A stretch of 11,548 nt of DNA from Nitrosomonas sp. (GTDB taxonomy: Bacteria; Pseudomonadota; Gammaproteobacteria; Burkholderiales; Nitrosomonadaceae): the NCBI GenBank assembly GCA_003514765.1, contig DOOY01000263.1:1-11548 (forward strand). Reading direction: 5' to 3'. How positions within the stretch are numbered: the stretch's first letter is position 1; each line of letters starts with the position of its first letter. The translations under genes and the position numbers were made by a program. Positions 1 through 7,728 of this stretch are shown one piece after another. Below the pieces are notes generated by a model. That model ran no database searches and had not been told where the DNA came from. It saw nothing but the letters and a program-made list of their open reading frames with translations.

Positions 1-2
1 AT

Positions 3-113
3 GACGATATGAAATTTCCCTCAAAAGACGATCACGCCAGAAATGCTAAAAAGTATTCGTATTTCACGATCTTCTTTGCCAGTATATTGATAATCCTGAA
101 TTTGTTACGATGA
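3..113 (+). other. possible 3' end of an incoming gene, or 34-residue small ORF
   Basis: One + strand frame is open from the left window edge to a TGA at 111-113. It reads a polar, Lys/Asp-rich stretch followed by an aromatic and aliphatic segment (YFTIFFASILIILNLL) and ends one arginine later, which looks like a C-terminal membrane anchor. It could be the tail of a gene beginning outside the window, or a separate small protein starting at the ATG at 9-11. No ribosome site can be judged so near the edge. I do not recognise it, and a chance ORF remains quite possible. Confidence 0.25.
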
Positions 114-221
114 TATGCCTTGGAACGCCGTCAGATGAGTAAAAACATTGAGCAACTATTTTATAGACAGGATTTGATTTTGAACTGTGGCGAAAGAATC
201 TCATCGAAGTAATAACACCTT

Positions 222-249
222 TTGATCGGCATTGCTCGGTGCGTATAAT
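222..249 (+). promoter_or_regulatory. sigma70-type promoter for the yoaA-like gene
   Basis: A perfect -10 hexamer TATAAT lies at 244-249. A partial -35 box TTGATC (4 of 6) lies at 222-227, with a 16-bp spacer. Transcription would start near 256, leaving a short leader of about 25 nt before the ATG at 281. The leader has no clear Shine-Dalgarno at normal distance; the purine run GGGAAGAG at 251-258 is too far upstream and may not be in the mRNA. Confidence 0.6.
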
Positions 250-280
250 AGGGAAGAGTCAATAATTTCTTTCCTTTTTC

Positions 281-2239
281 ATGCTCGATCTCAAATCGGT
301 TTTTTCATCAGACGGCCAGTTATCCAAACAGATTCCGGGGTTCCGCGCACGCGCCCAGCAACTGGAAATGGCGCAGGCGATTGCGGAAACGATTGGGAAA
401 AACGGTTTGCTGGTTGCGGAAGCGGGAACGGGGACGGGCAAGACATTTGCTTATCTGGTGCCCGCTTTGCTGGCGGGCGGCAAGGTGATTATTTCCACAG
501 GCACCAAAACGCTGCAGGATCAATTGTTCAATCGGGATATTCCAAGTGTGCGCGCAGCGCTGAATGTGCCGGTCAGCGTGGCTTTATTGAAAGGCCGCGC
601 CAATTATATCTGCCATTATCATCTGGAAAGAGCGTTGCAGGATAATTATCTGACTTTCGTCAATCGTGAGGAAATCAAATACCTGCAGAAAATAGAACGC
701 TATGCGGTGCATAGTAAGGACGGCGATAAAGGCGGCTTGAATACGGTGCCTGAGAATGCGGCGATCTGGCACCATGTCACGGCCACAAGGGAAAACTGCC
801 TGGGTTCGGAATGTCCGAATTATAAGCAGTGTTTTTTGATGGAAGCGCGTAAGAAAGCTTTGGCGGCGGATGTCGTGGTGGTGAATCATCACCTGTTTTT
901 TGCAGATGTTATGTTGCGCGACGAAGGATTGACCGAATTACTGCCCGCTTGTAATACGGTTATTTTCGATGAAGCGCATCAATTACCGGAGACTGCCAGT
1001 CTGTTTTTTGGCGAATCGATCAGTACCGGTCAGTTGCTTGATCTGGTGCAGGACTGTAAGGTAGAAGCCGTGCAAACGGCGCAGGACTGTGTGGTTTTGC
1101 CGGATGCGATAGCTTCAACAGACAAGGCTGTTAAGGATTTACGTCTGACAATTCAAGAAGAGAACGTGCGTTTTTCGTTGTTTGCTATTGCGAAGAACAA
1201 GGCATTTAATCAAGCATTGGATCATTTGCTGGAAAAATTGTCAGAATTGACGGAAATACTGGAGAGTCAGGCGGAACGGTCGGAAAGCCTGGAAAATTGC
1301 TGGCGTCGCGCAAACGATCATGTCGATTCGATCAAACGCTGGCGTAATGATACCGACGCGGATGCCGCTGGATTTGTGCGCTGGGTGGAAGTTTACAGCA
1401 AGGCTTTGCAGTTGAACGCTACGCCTTTGTCAATTGCTGAAATTTTTAATCGTCAACTGAATGCTTCGCCGCGCGCCTGGATATTTACTTCGGCAACATT
1501 ATCGGTCAAACAGAATTTTGACCATTATCTGGGTGAAATGGGCCTGGCGGCAGCGCAGTCTGCAAGTTGGGACAGTCCGTTTAATTATTCTGAGCAGGCA
1601 TTGCTGTATGTGCCGACCGGCTTGCCAGAGCCGCATCACAAGGGTTATACCGAACATGTTGTCAAGGCCGCCTTGCCGGTATTGAAGGCCAGCCGTGGCC
1701 GCGCCTTTTTTCTGTGTACCAGTCTGCGTGCCATGCAGCAGGTTTATGATCAGTTAACGGGTGATTTTGAGGTGGAAGGCATTGAGTATCCACTGTTATT
1801 GCAGGGGAATGGGTCACGCTCAAGCATGCTGAAACGTTTTCGTGAACTGGAAAATGCTGTTTTAATCGGCAGCCATTCGTTTTGGGAAGGTATTGATGTG
1901 CGCGGAGAAGCGTTGTCATTAGTGATTATCGATAAGCTGCCGTTTGCGCCGCCGGACGATCCGGTTTTGTCGGCACGCATTGAGAAAATAAACCGTGAAG
2001 GCGGCAATGCGTTTATGGAATATCAACTGCCGCATGCCGTGATTAGTTTGAAACAAGGCGCCGGCCGTTTGATCCGTGACGAAACGGATCGTGGCGTGTT
2101 GATGATTTGTGACCCACGGTTGACGGCTAAATCTTACGGCCGGAAAATCTGGCAAAGCCTGCCTCCGATGAAGCGCACCCGGCAACTGACAGATGTTGAG
2201 CGATTTTTCACGGATGAAAATCAGCCGCTGGTTTTTTGA
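281..2239 (+). CDS. yoaA: ATP-dependent DNA helicase, YoaA/DinG (XPD-like) family
   Basis: This is a 652-residue superfamily 2 iron-sulfur helicase. Walker A (AGTGTGKT) is at about residues 48-55 and the DEAH box at 230-233. Four cysteines (C111, C173, C178, C184) between them match the 4Fe-4S cluster of XPD/DinG helicases. A motif V-like GSHSFWEGIDVRGE and motif VI QGAGRLIR (592-599) complete the motor. Length and the N-terminal wording (DGQLSKQIPGFRAR) fit E. coli YoaA (about 636 residues) better than DinG (716). The family unwinds DNA 5' to 3' and acts in DNA damage and replication repair; E. coli YoaA works with the polymerase subunit HolC. The ATG at 281 is chosen because homologues begin at the equivalent place, although no good Shine-Dalgarno precedes it. 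It stands alone behind its own promoter. Nothing is missing. Confidence 0.93.
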   Translation: MLDLKSVFSSDGQLSKQIPGFRARAQQLEMAQAIAETIGKNGLLVAEAGTGTGKTFAYLVPALLAGGKVIISTGTKTLQDQLFNRDIPSVRAALNVPVSVALLKGRANYICHYHLERALQDNYLTFVNREEIKYLQKIERYAVHSKDGDKGGLNTVPENAAIWHHVTATRENCLGSECPNYKQCFLMEARKKALAADVVVVNHHLFFADVMLRDEGLTELLPACNTVIFDEAHQLPETASLFFGESISTGQLLDLVQDCKVEAVQTAQDCVVLPDAIASTDKAVKDLRLTIQEENVRFSLFAIAKNKAFNQALDHLLEKLSELTEILESQAERSESLENCWRRANDHVDSIKRWRNDTDADAAGFVRWVEVYSKALQLNATPLSIAEIFNRQLNASPRAWIFTSATLSVKQNFDHYLGEMGLAAAQSASWDSPFNYSEQALLYVPTGLPEPHHKGYTEHVVKAALPVLKASRGRAFFLCTSLRAMQQVYDQLTGDFEVEGIEYPLLLQGNGSRSSMLKRFRELENAVLIGSHSFWEGIDVRGEALSLVIIDKLPFAPPDDPVLSARIEKINREGGNAFMEYQLPHAVISLKQGAGRLIRDETDRGVLMICDPRLTAKSYGRKIWQSLPPMKRTRQLTDVERFFTDENQPLVF

Positions 2240-2260
2240 TGTTTTGATTTGGCGGTTACT

Positions 2261-2294
2261 CAGGGGTGTTTACTAATAATAGTTAACACCCCTG
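2261..2294. repeat. strong hairpin between the yoaA-like and MscS-like genes
   Basis: A 10-bp perfect stem (CAGGGGTGTT with AACACCCCTG) continues, after one T-T mismatch, into three more pairs closing a 6-nt AATAAT loop. It begins 22 bp after the yoaA-like stop codon. No run of T follows the stem on either strand, so it is not a canonical intrinsic terminator. It may be a terminator relic, an mRNA 3'-end stabiliser, or a regulatory site for the gene starting at 2354. Confidence 0.6.
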
Positions 2295-2353
2295 GTCATC
2301 CGAGCATACCCAATTATTTCACGTACAAGTTAACAAAGGTAGTCGTAGATTAT

Positions 2354-4147
2354 ATGAGAAATACAATAGCAATCAGTTTAAAGAATAGATTTCGTAACAT
2401 CTTATTATTTTTATTATTTTCTGGTGCGCTTCTGTTAATAACTGACAGTCGGGCTGAAAATGCCGAGCTGCCCCAGGCTGACAACAACCGCGCCACTCTA
2501 AAAGCGACAACATGGCCGCTTTCTCCCAGGCATAAACCTTCCCGCAATGACCTGCAAAGTGAAGAACAATCTTCTCACGAAGAAGTCGTCTTTAATAAGT
2601 TAAACACCATTATCGATAATATCAATGTGTTAAAAAAAGAACTTGAAGACAAAACAATTTTGTTGAATAAGGCAAAAACAGAAAAGGAAAAAACAACGAT
2701 CCTGAATGAAATAGATGAGATCAATCAATTAATTAAAGAACAGGAAAATGCGTTTGAGGTGATACAGACCGGTGGGCTGGATTTAGCCAAAGTTGAAGAT
2801 TCACAAGATAAGAGCTTTGACTGGCAGAAAAATTTACTTGAGATTCTGCAGCCGATCATGAATGAACTGCACCAGTATACTGAGGACAAACGTAAAGTCG
2901 TTCAGCTTCAAAACAAAATAGCGTTTTATCAATCGCAAATTAAAGATAGTAACAAGGCGCTTGAAAAAATGGCGCGTATTGATAAAGCAGGTCTTGAGCA
3001 AGCTGCGCTCGACAGGTTTGAAAAAGTCAGGAAAAAATGGAAAAACCTGCTGGAGGATAGTAAACATAAACTGGGCGTTGTGAAAATGCGACTGGATGGA
3101 ATGATTGCTGCCGAAAGTGAAAAGGAAGTATCGATTGGTGATCATATTCAGCAGTTTGTGCTGGGGCGCGGTGCCACCATTCTGATGGCAGTGCTTGCAG
3201 CCGTAGTTGTGTTCTTTTCCATGTCGTTGGTATGGAGTGCAATCATGTGGTTAAGCACGCGAAATCAAAATGGCAAATTGTCTTATTTTCAACGTATAAC
3301 CCATCTTGTCTACCGCACGATGATGGTGCTGTTTTCTATAGCAACCATTTTCTTTGTGTTAAATCAACGCAATGATCAGGTGTTGGTGGGGGTCGCGGTG
3401 TTATTGTTGATTGTCGTTATCTGGGCGTTAAAAAACTCTGTTCCACGCTATATGAATGAATTACAGACCATTCTCAATGCCGGCCCGGTCAGAGAGGGCG
3501 AGCGCGTTCTATACAATGGCGTACCGATGAAAATAGACCGGCTTAATTTCTTTTCAAGACTGACGAACCCGGCCATGCCCGAATTAAAGGTGAGGCTGCC
3601 GCTGTCAGAATTAAACAGCTATGTATCACGTCCATACAAAGACGATGAACCCTGGTTTCCGTGCAAGGAAGGTGATTTTGTGCTGCTTTCGAACGGGTGG
3701 TGCCTGAAGGTCAAGTGCATTACGCCGGAACATGTACTGCTTACTTTGGGTAATGGTGCCATGCCGCAAATCTATACCATTGAAGATTTTATGGAGGCCG
3801 GCCCAAAGAATCTATCGGAAGGATTTATTGTTGTCAGCGTGATCGGCATCGATTATAAGTATCAACAGCGATGCACGACCGATATCCCTGGAATTTTCAG
3901 GGAAGGGATACGCAAGGGATTGCTGCAGGAAGGCTATGGGCATGCACTCAAGGATCTTCTGGTCTACTTTAATCAGGCCAATAGTTCATCTCTGGATTAT
4001 AAAATCATCGCTGTACTCGATGGGAACGCTGCAGCAAACTACAACGATATAGTGCGCGATCTGCAACGTTTTGCTGTGGATGTCTGCAACCAGCAGCAAT
4101 GGAATATTCCTTTTAATCAAATGGTGGTGCATCAGGCTGAAAATTAG
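2354..4147 (+). CDS. exported coiled-coil MscS-family membrane protein
   Basis: The 597-residue product starts with a Sec-type signal peptide (basic start, hydrophobic core, SRA|EN cleavage near residue 34). Residues about 80-255 are charged and heptad-rich, predicted periplasmic coiled coil. Three membrane segments follow (about 273-300, 316-337, 342-360). The soluble C-terminal half has two beta-domain-like stretches (EGERVLYNGVPMK near 381-393 and EGDFVLLSNGWCLKVK near 439-454), then an alpha/beta region ending IPFNQMVVHQ, which matches the C-terminal domain end of MscS channels. The pore helix is poorly conserved compared with E. coli MscS. The family opens under membrane tension in osmotic downshock, but whether this divergent member is a channel is inferred. 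An in-frame TTG at 2249 would add 35 residues, run through the hairpin and bury the signal peptide, so the ATG at 2354 is preferred; a weak AAAGG lies about 14 nt upstream of it. It converges on the STAND gene with 29 bp between stops. Confidence 0.82.
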   Translation: MRNTIAISLKNRFRNILLFLLFSGALLLITDSRAENAELPQADNNRATLKATTWPLSPRHKPSRNDLQSEEQSSHEEVVFNKLNTIIDNINVLKKELEDKTILLNKAKTEKEKTTILNEIDEINQLIKEQENAFEVIQTGGLDLAKVEDSQDKSFDWQKNLLEILQPIMNELHQYTEDKRKVVQLQNKIAFYQSQIKDSNKALEKMARIDKAGLEQAALDRFEKVRKKWKNLLEDSKHKLGVVKMRLDGMIAAESEKEVSIGDHIQQFVLGRGATILMAVLAAVVVFFSMSLVWSAIMWLSTRNQNGKLSYFQRITHLVYRTMMVLFSIATIFFVLNQRNDQVLVGVAVLLLIVVIWALKNSVPRYMNELQTILNAGPVREGERVLYNGVPMKIDRLNFFSRLTNPAMPELKVRLPLSELNSYVSRPYKDDEPWFPCKEGDFVLLSNGWCLKVKCITPEHVLLTLGNGAMPQIYTIEDFMEAGPKNLSEGFIVVSVIGIDYKYQQRCTTDIPGIFREGIRKGLLQEGYGHALKDLLVYFNQANSSSLDYKIIAVLDGNAAANYNDIVRDLQRFAVDVCNQQQWNIPFNQMVVHQAEN

Positions 4148-4176
4148 CATAACTGATGGCGGATTTCATCAACCCA

Positions 4177-7100
4177 TTAAGGTGAAATGGGCAGCTCGGA
4201 ACATTGCTTTTGATATTCTATATCTGAAGAAATCCACTCGCGCCATTCTTTTTGAGTCATGTTGCGTGTCAGTTTATTGCAAAGCTGCTTAACCCAGTTA
4301 TTATGTGCGGGCCAGATGCGCAGCGTCATATCATCACTGCCGGATACGATGCGGGTACCATCGGGGTGATAATCGACGCTGTTGACACGTTTTTCATGTC
4401 CGCGCATGGGATCGCCGATAGCTTGACCGGTTTTGCTGTTCCACAGGCGTAATGTATTATCGCTGCTGCCTGAGGCAATCTGCTTGCCGTCCGGGCTGAA
4501 AGCAACGCCGTTGACGCGATCCGTATGTCCGATCATGGGTTCTCCGACAGGCTGATGCGTTTTTAAGTCCCAAAGAATCAGCGTATGATCTTTGCTGGCA
4601 GAAACCAGCTGGTTGTTGTCCGAGCTAAAAGCGACACTGGTCACGGCAGCTTCATGACCGGCTAACTCGGCAATGAGCCGGCCGGTGCTGACATGCCACA
4701 AACGCACTGTGTCATCGTAACTTGCCGATGCAATAAGCTGGCCATCCGGACTGAAGGCAACACCTCTGACCATTTCGGTATGACCTGACATGGGCTGGTG
4801 GACAAGTCGGCCGTTTTTTCTATTCCAAAGCCGCACAGTATTGTCTTTACTGCCTGAAGCGATATATTTGCCATCCGGGCTGAAAGCGACACTTTCAATA
4901 CCGTCTTTGTGTCCCGTCATGATATCTACGAGTGTCTGGCTTTCCGTCTCCCACAAACATAACAACTGATCACTGGCGCCGGAAACAATCCATTTGCCGT
5001 CCGGACTGAAAGCCACCCCATTTAATGAGCCGGTGTGCTCTTTCATGGGTTTGCCGGCCGTATTTCCGCTTTCCGCATCCCAAAGCTGTACGGTGGCATC
5101 ATCACTGCCGGATACGATAAGTTTTCCATCGGGGCTATAGGCTACACTTGCGACAAAGTTTTTATGCCCGCCTTTCAATTGTGAGTGAATGGGTTGATGA
5201 TCATTTGCATCCCATATCCGCAAGGTGGTGTCGCGGCCGCCCGAAACAAAATTTTCCCCATCCGAGCTGAAGACGACCGTCAGTACGGATTCTTCATGGC
5301 CTTGTATCGGTTTGCCAATGGTTTGACCGTTTTCGGTTTTCCACAGACGTAGGGTTCTATCATGAGCTGCCGATACAATTCTGGTGTTATCCGGACTGAA
5401 CGCCACGCTCCAGACGATATCGTCATGCCCTTGCAGCGGTTCTCCCAGCGCCTCCAGGGTTTGCGCATTCCATAATCGCAGGGTTTTATCCTGGCTGCTG
5501 GAAGCAATCATTAATCCATCGGAACTATAGTCAATGTGGGTGATACTGTCTTTATGTCCGTGTAGCGGATCATGGATGGGTTCCAGTGTTGTTGCGTCCC
5601 ACAATCGCAAAGTATTGTCATGACTGCCCGAGACAATGCGTGTGCCGTCCGGGCTGAAAACAACACTGGTTACCCCTTCCTTGTGGCCTTTGAGTTCGGC
5701 AACGGATTCCAGGGTATGGGTGTTCCAGAGACGCAGGTTTTTATCAAGACTGCCTGAAACGATGTGTTCGCCATTTGGACTGAACGCGGCGCTGGTCACC
5801 TGATCGCTGTGTCCTTGTAGCTTACCGATAAATTTTAGCGTGCTGGTACGCCAGAGTCGCAGTGTAGCATCCTGTCCGCCCGTTACAATATAGGCGCCGT
5901 CAGGGCTGAATGAAACGCTCAAAATGCCGCAACCGCGGTTGGTATCACCTTCATGAATACATTGATGCGCTTTCACCTGCTGGCTGATTAACTGGCCTTG
6001 AAAATTCCATAGCCGCAGCGTATTTCCCACGCCTGCTGTCGCAATCAATGTGCCCTGTTGATTGACGGCAATCGAAGTGATTCTGTCACCGGCGTTCCAG
6101 ATTTTTTGCGTGGCATTTTTTTTTGCCAGAACGGTAAGGATCGCCGAATCAACAGCTTCGCTCGGTGTGATTTGATTGATTGCGAGCAATTGCAAAATCG
6201 CGCGTTCATCGCCGCCCACCCTTGTGCCATTTGCCATATCCAGGCTTTCGGATACTACGCGCAGACTGCTTTGCGCCAAAAAGGTTTTTTCCTTGGCGAT
6301 ATTTGCGGCGTACCAACCATAGACAGCAATACCCGCCAGAGAGACCGCAAGTAACAACGCAGCACGCAGCTTGCGTGCCAGCCGGTTTAAATTTTCAAAT
6401 GCCAGTTGACGCTGGCGCACCTGTTCTTTTGCCCTGAGTTTCTGATTTTCTATCTGTCGAAGACGTTCATCACGCGCTTTACTGACAACGCTGACTAGCC
6501 GGTCATGAATGAGTTCTACCCGATTGGTTCCGAACTGCTGGTCAATCCGTAATAATCGATATTTATCGGCGAGAATAGACAGTTGACCGCGTGTTATGAA
6601 CCCATCCCGGATCGCCTGTTCAACCGGATAACTGCCGCGGTACTGGTTACCTTGTATAAGATAGGTCTCAATGAATTCAGAAACCTGGTCGGGCATGCCG
6701 TTGAGGGCTTCGTCATAAAAATCCTGTAATATATCCTGACCCGCCTGCTGCAACAGTAGCACATCAATTTTACCTTCCGGAGGACGGCGTTGATTAAGCT
6801 GATAGCAACATAAACTCAACAACACCGGTTCGATTACCGAGGTGTTGCCAGCTGTATTTTTGTCCAGATTGCCGACAAAGTGAACCAGTGGTTCGGCCAC
6901 GCCCGGCGCCAGCACGGCGGCACCTGCGCTGCTCACTGCGTCGATTGCGCGTTCCCGGTTCATTGGCAACAACCTTAACCGGTTGCGCAAAAGCGAGGGA
7001 ACTTGCTCTTTCCAGGTTTCCATTTCGGGAAGAAAATCTTCACGAAACGCCAGTAAGATACGATAGCGCTGAGAGGTCAGGTCGAGGGACGATATTTTAT

Positions 7101-7707
7101 GCTTGCTTGCAAAATAGACTGTCAGTTCACTCGGAATACGATTTTCTATCAAATCGGCCAGGCTGTTAAGATTTGATTGGATTCGGCTTGTGTTACCCTC
7201 TCCCCGGGAAAAGATTTCTTCAAATTGATCAAAAACCAGCACCGGCATTAACGGGTAATTATCATGGCTCCATATCTCCAGATCACGTCTATGCAGATAT
7301 TGCCACAGGCCCTCATCTTTATGCCACGGAGTAAAATCAGCCTGTGCGGTTTTTAATGCAGCCTGCAGTTTGCTGGCTGCCTGATCCAAAGGCGGCAAGG
7401 CCGCCGGGCTGTAATCAAGCCGCAAATGAACCGGGAAATAATGCTGAGCGCGCAACAGTGGGAAGAAACCTGCCTGTAATAGCGATGTTTTACCTAAACC
7501 TGATTTTCCGTAAAGAGCAGTCAGTGGTGCAAGCCGCACCATACGCAATAATTCTCTGGCTTCTTCTGAACGGCCAAAAAAATACTCACTCGATGCTTCA
7601 TCGTAGGGCGCAAGTCCAGGCCATGGATGCTGTGCATTTAACCGGACGATTTCCAACTGAGCGTTATTTTCAACAGCGGAATGAAGCGGGTCAACGGTCA
7701 TTTTCAA
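4177..7707 (-). CDS. STAND-type NTPase with membrane helix and 14 WD40 repeats
   Basis: The 1176-residue product opens with the nSTAND1-type block: HPWPGLAPYDE (27-37), FFGR (43-46), Walker A GKSGLGKT (67-74), Walker B VLVFDQFEE (156-164) and the downstream FREDF (221-225) and HDRL (401-404) motifs. A basic, coiled-coil-like linker (about 405-447) leads to one hydrophobic helix (about 448-468). Fourteen WD40 blades fill about 541-1134. A conserved-looking tail with LCNKLTRNMTQKEWREW ends the protein. STAND proteins bind a ligand through repeats, then oligomerise with ATP and switch on an effector. No effector domain is visible here, so the TIR protein 18 bp upstream is the likely partner. The start is uncertain: TTG at 7707 or ATG at 7701, both poorly spaced from the TGAGGA ribosome site, which instead suits an out-of-frame ATG at 7714. 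WD40-STAND proteins also have regulatory roles outside defence. Confidence 0.88.
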   Translation of the reverse strand: MKMTVDPLHSAVENNAQLEIVRLNAQHPWPGLAPYDEASSEYFFGRSEEARELLRMVRLAPLTALYGKSGLGKTSLLQAGFFPLLRAQHYFPVHLRLDYSPAALPPLDQAASKLQAALKTAQADFTPWHKDEGLWQYLHRRDLEIWSHDNYPLMPVLVFDQFEEIFSRGEGNTSRIQSNLNSLADLIENRIPSELTVYFASKHKISSLDLTSQRYRILLAFREDFLPEMETWKEQVPSLLRNRLRLLPMNRERAIDAVSSAGAAVLAPGVAEPLVHFVGNLDKNTAGNTSVIEPVLLSLCCYQLNQRRPPEGKIDVLLLQQAGQDILQDFYDEALNGMPDQVSEFIETYLIQGNQYRGSYPVEQAIRDGFITRGQLSILADKYRLLRIDQQFGTNRVELIHDRLVSVVSKARDERLRQIENQKLRAKEQVRQRQLAFENLNRLARKLRAALLLAVSLAGIAVYGWYAANIAKEKTFLAQSSLRVVSESLDMANGTRVGGDERAILQLLAINQITPSEAVDSAILTVLAKKNATQKIWNAGDRITSIAVNQQGTLIATAGVGNTLRLWNFQGQLISQQVKAHQCIHEGDTNRGCGILSVSFSPDGAYIVTGGQDATLRLWRTSTLKFIGKLQGHSDQVTSAAFSPNGEHIVSGSLDKNLRLWNTHTLESVAELKGHKEGVTSVVFSPDGTRIVSGSHDNTLRLWDATTLEPIHDPLHGHKDSITHIDYSSDGLMIASSSQDKTLRLWNAQTLEALGEPLQGHDDIVWSVAFSPDNTRIVSAAHDRTLRLWKTENGQTIGKPIQGHEESVLTVVFSSDGENFVSGGRDTTLRIWDANDHQPIHSQLKGGHKNFVASVAYSPDGKLIVSGSDDATVQLWDAESGNTAGKPMKEHTGSLNGVAFSPDGKWIVSGASDQLLCLWETESQTLVDIMTGHKDGIESVAFSPDGKYIASGSKDNTVRLWNRKNGRLVHQPMSGHTEMVRGVAFSPDGQLIASASYDDTVRLWHVSTGRLIAELAGHEAAVTSVAFSSDNNQLVSASKDHTLILWDLKTHQPVGEPMIGHTDRVNGVAFSPDGKQIASGSSDNTLRLWNSKTGQAIGDPMRGHEKRVNSVDYHPDGTRIVSGSDDMTLRIWPAHNNWVKQLCNKLTRNMTQKEWREWISSDIEYQKQCSELPISP
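4306..6087 (-). repeat. array of 14 WD40-blade coding repeats
   Basis: About 42-residue units recur with the core pattern VxSVAFSPDGxxIVSGSxDxTLRLW. Fourteen cores can be counted. At DNA level the segment encoding SPDG is nearly repeated across the array (GCCGTCCGGGCTGAA and close variants on the + strand). Fourteen blades fit two seven-bladed propellers. Blade 1 is the most divergent, and an insertion containing two cysteines (IHEGDTNRGC) separates it from blade 2. These are coding tandem repeats inside the STAND gene, not a CRISPR or intergenic repeat. Confidence 0.9.
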
Positions 7708-7722
7708 AACTCATTATTTAAA

Positions 7723-7728
7723 TCCTCA
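7723..7728 (-). promoter_or_regulatory. ribosome site overlapping the TIR-gene stop codon
   Basis: Read on the - strand the bases are TGAGGA. The TGA ends the SIR2-like/TIR gene and AGGA is a fair Shine-Dalgarno for the STAND gene, which implies translational coupling. The 8-nt spacing is ideal for an ATG at 7714, but that frame closes after seven codons. The STAND frame's own TTG (7707) and ATG (7701) lie 15 and 21 nt away. Confidence 0.6.

Noticed and set aside
14..112. Minus-strand frame near the left edge that might be a transposase tail
   Set aside because: It is about 30 codons between stops, with no recognisable transposase motif, and the + strand frame there looks more protein-like.
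135..212. 25-residue ORF beginning MSKNIEQLF
   Set aside because: It has no ribosome site, no recognisable content, and lies upstream of the only good promoter in the region.
2249..2353. N-terminal extension of the MscS-like protein from a TTG at 2249
   Set aside because: It would be translated through the hairpin, lacks a ribosome site and would place 35 residues before an obvious signal peptide.
4173..4191. CCCATT/AATGGG hairpin as a terminator between the convergent genes
   Set aside because: The stem is only 6 bp with no T-run, it lies over the last codons of the STAND gene, and it is weak enough to be chance.
5280..5507. Open frames antisense or out of phase within the WD40 region and tex
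   Set aside because: They are shadows of strongly coding frames and have no ribosome sites or family resemblance.
4306..6087. Regular repeats suggestive of a CRISPR array
   Set aside because: The period is about 125 bp, the units are imperfect and they translate throughout as WD40 blades.
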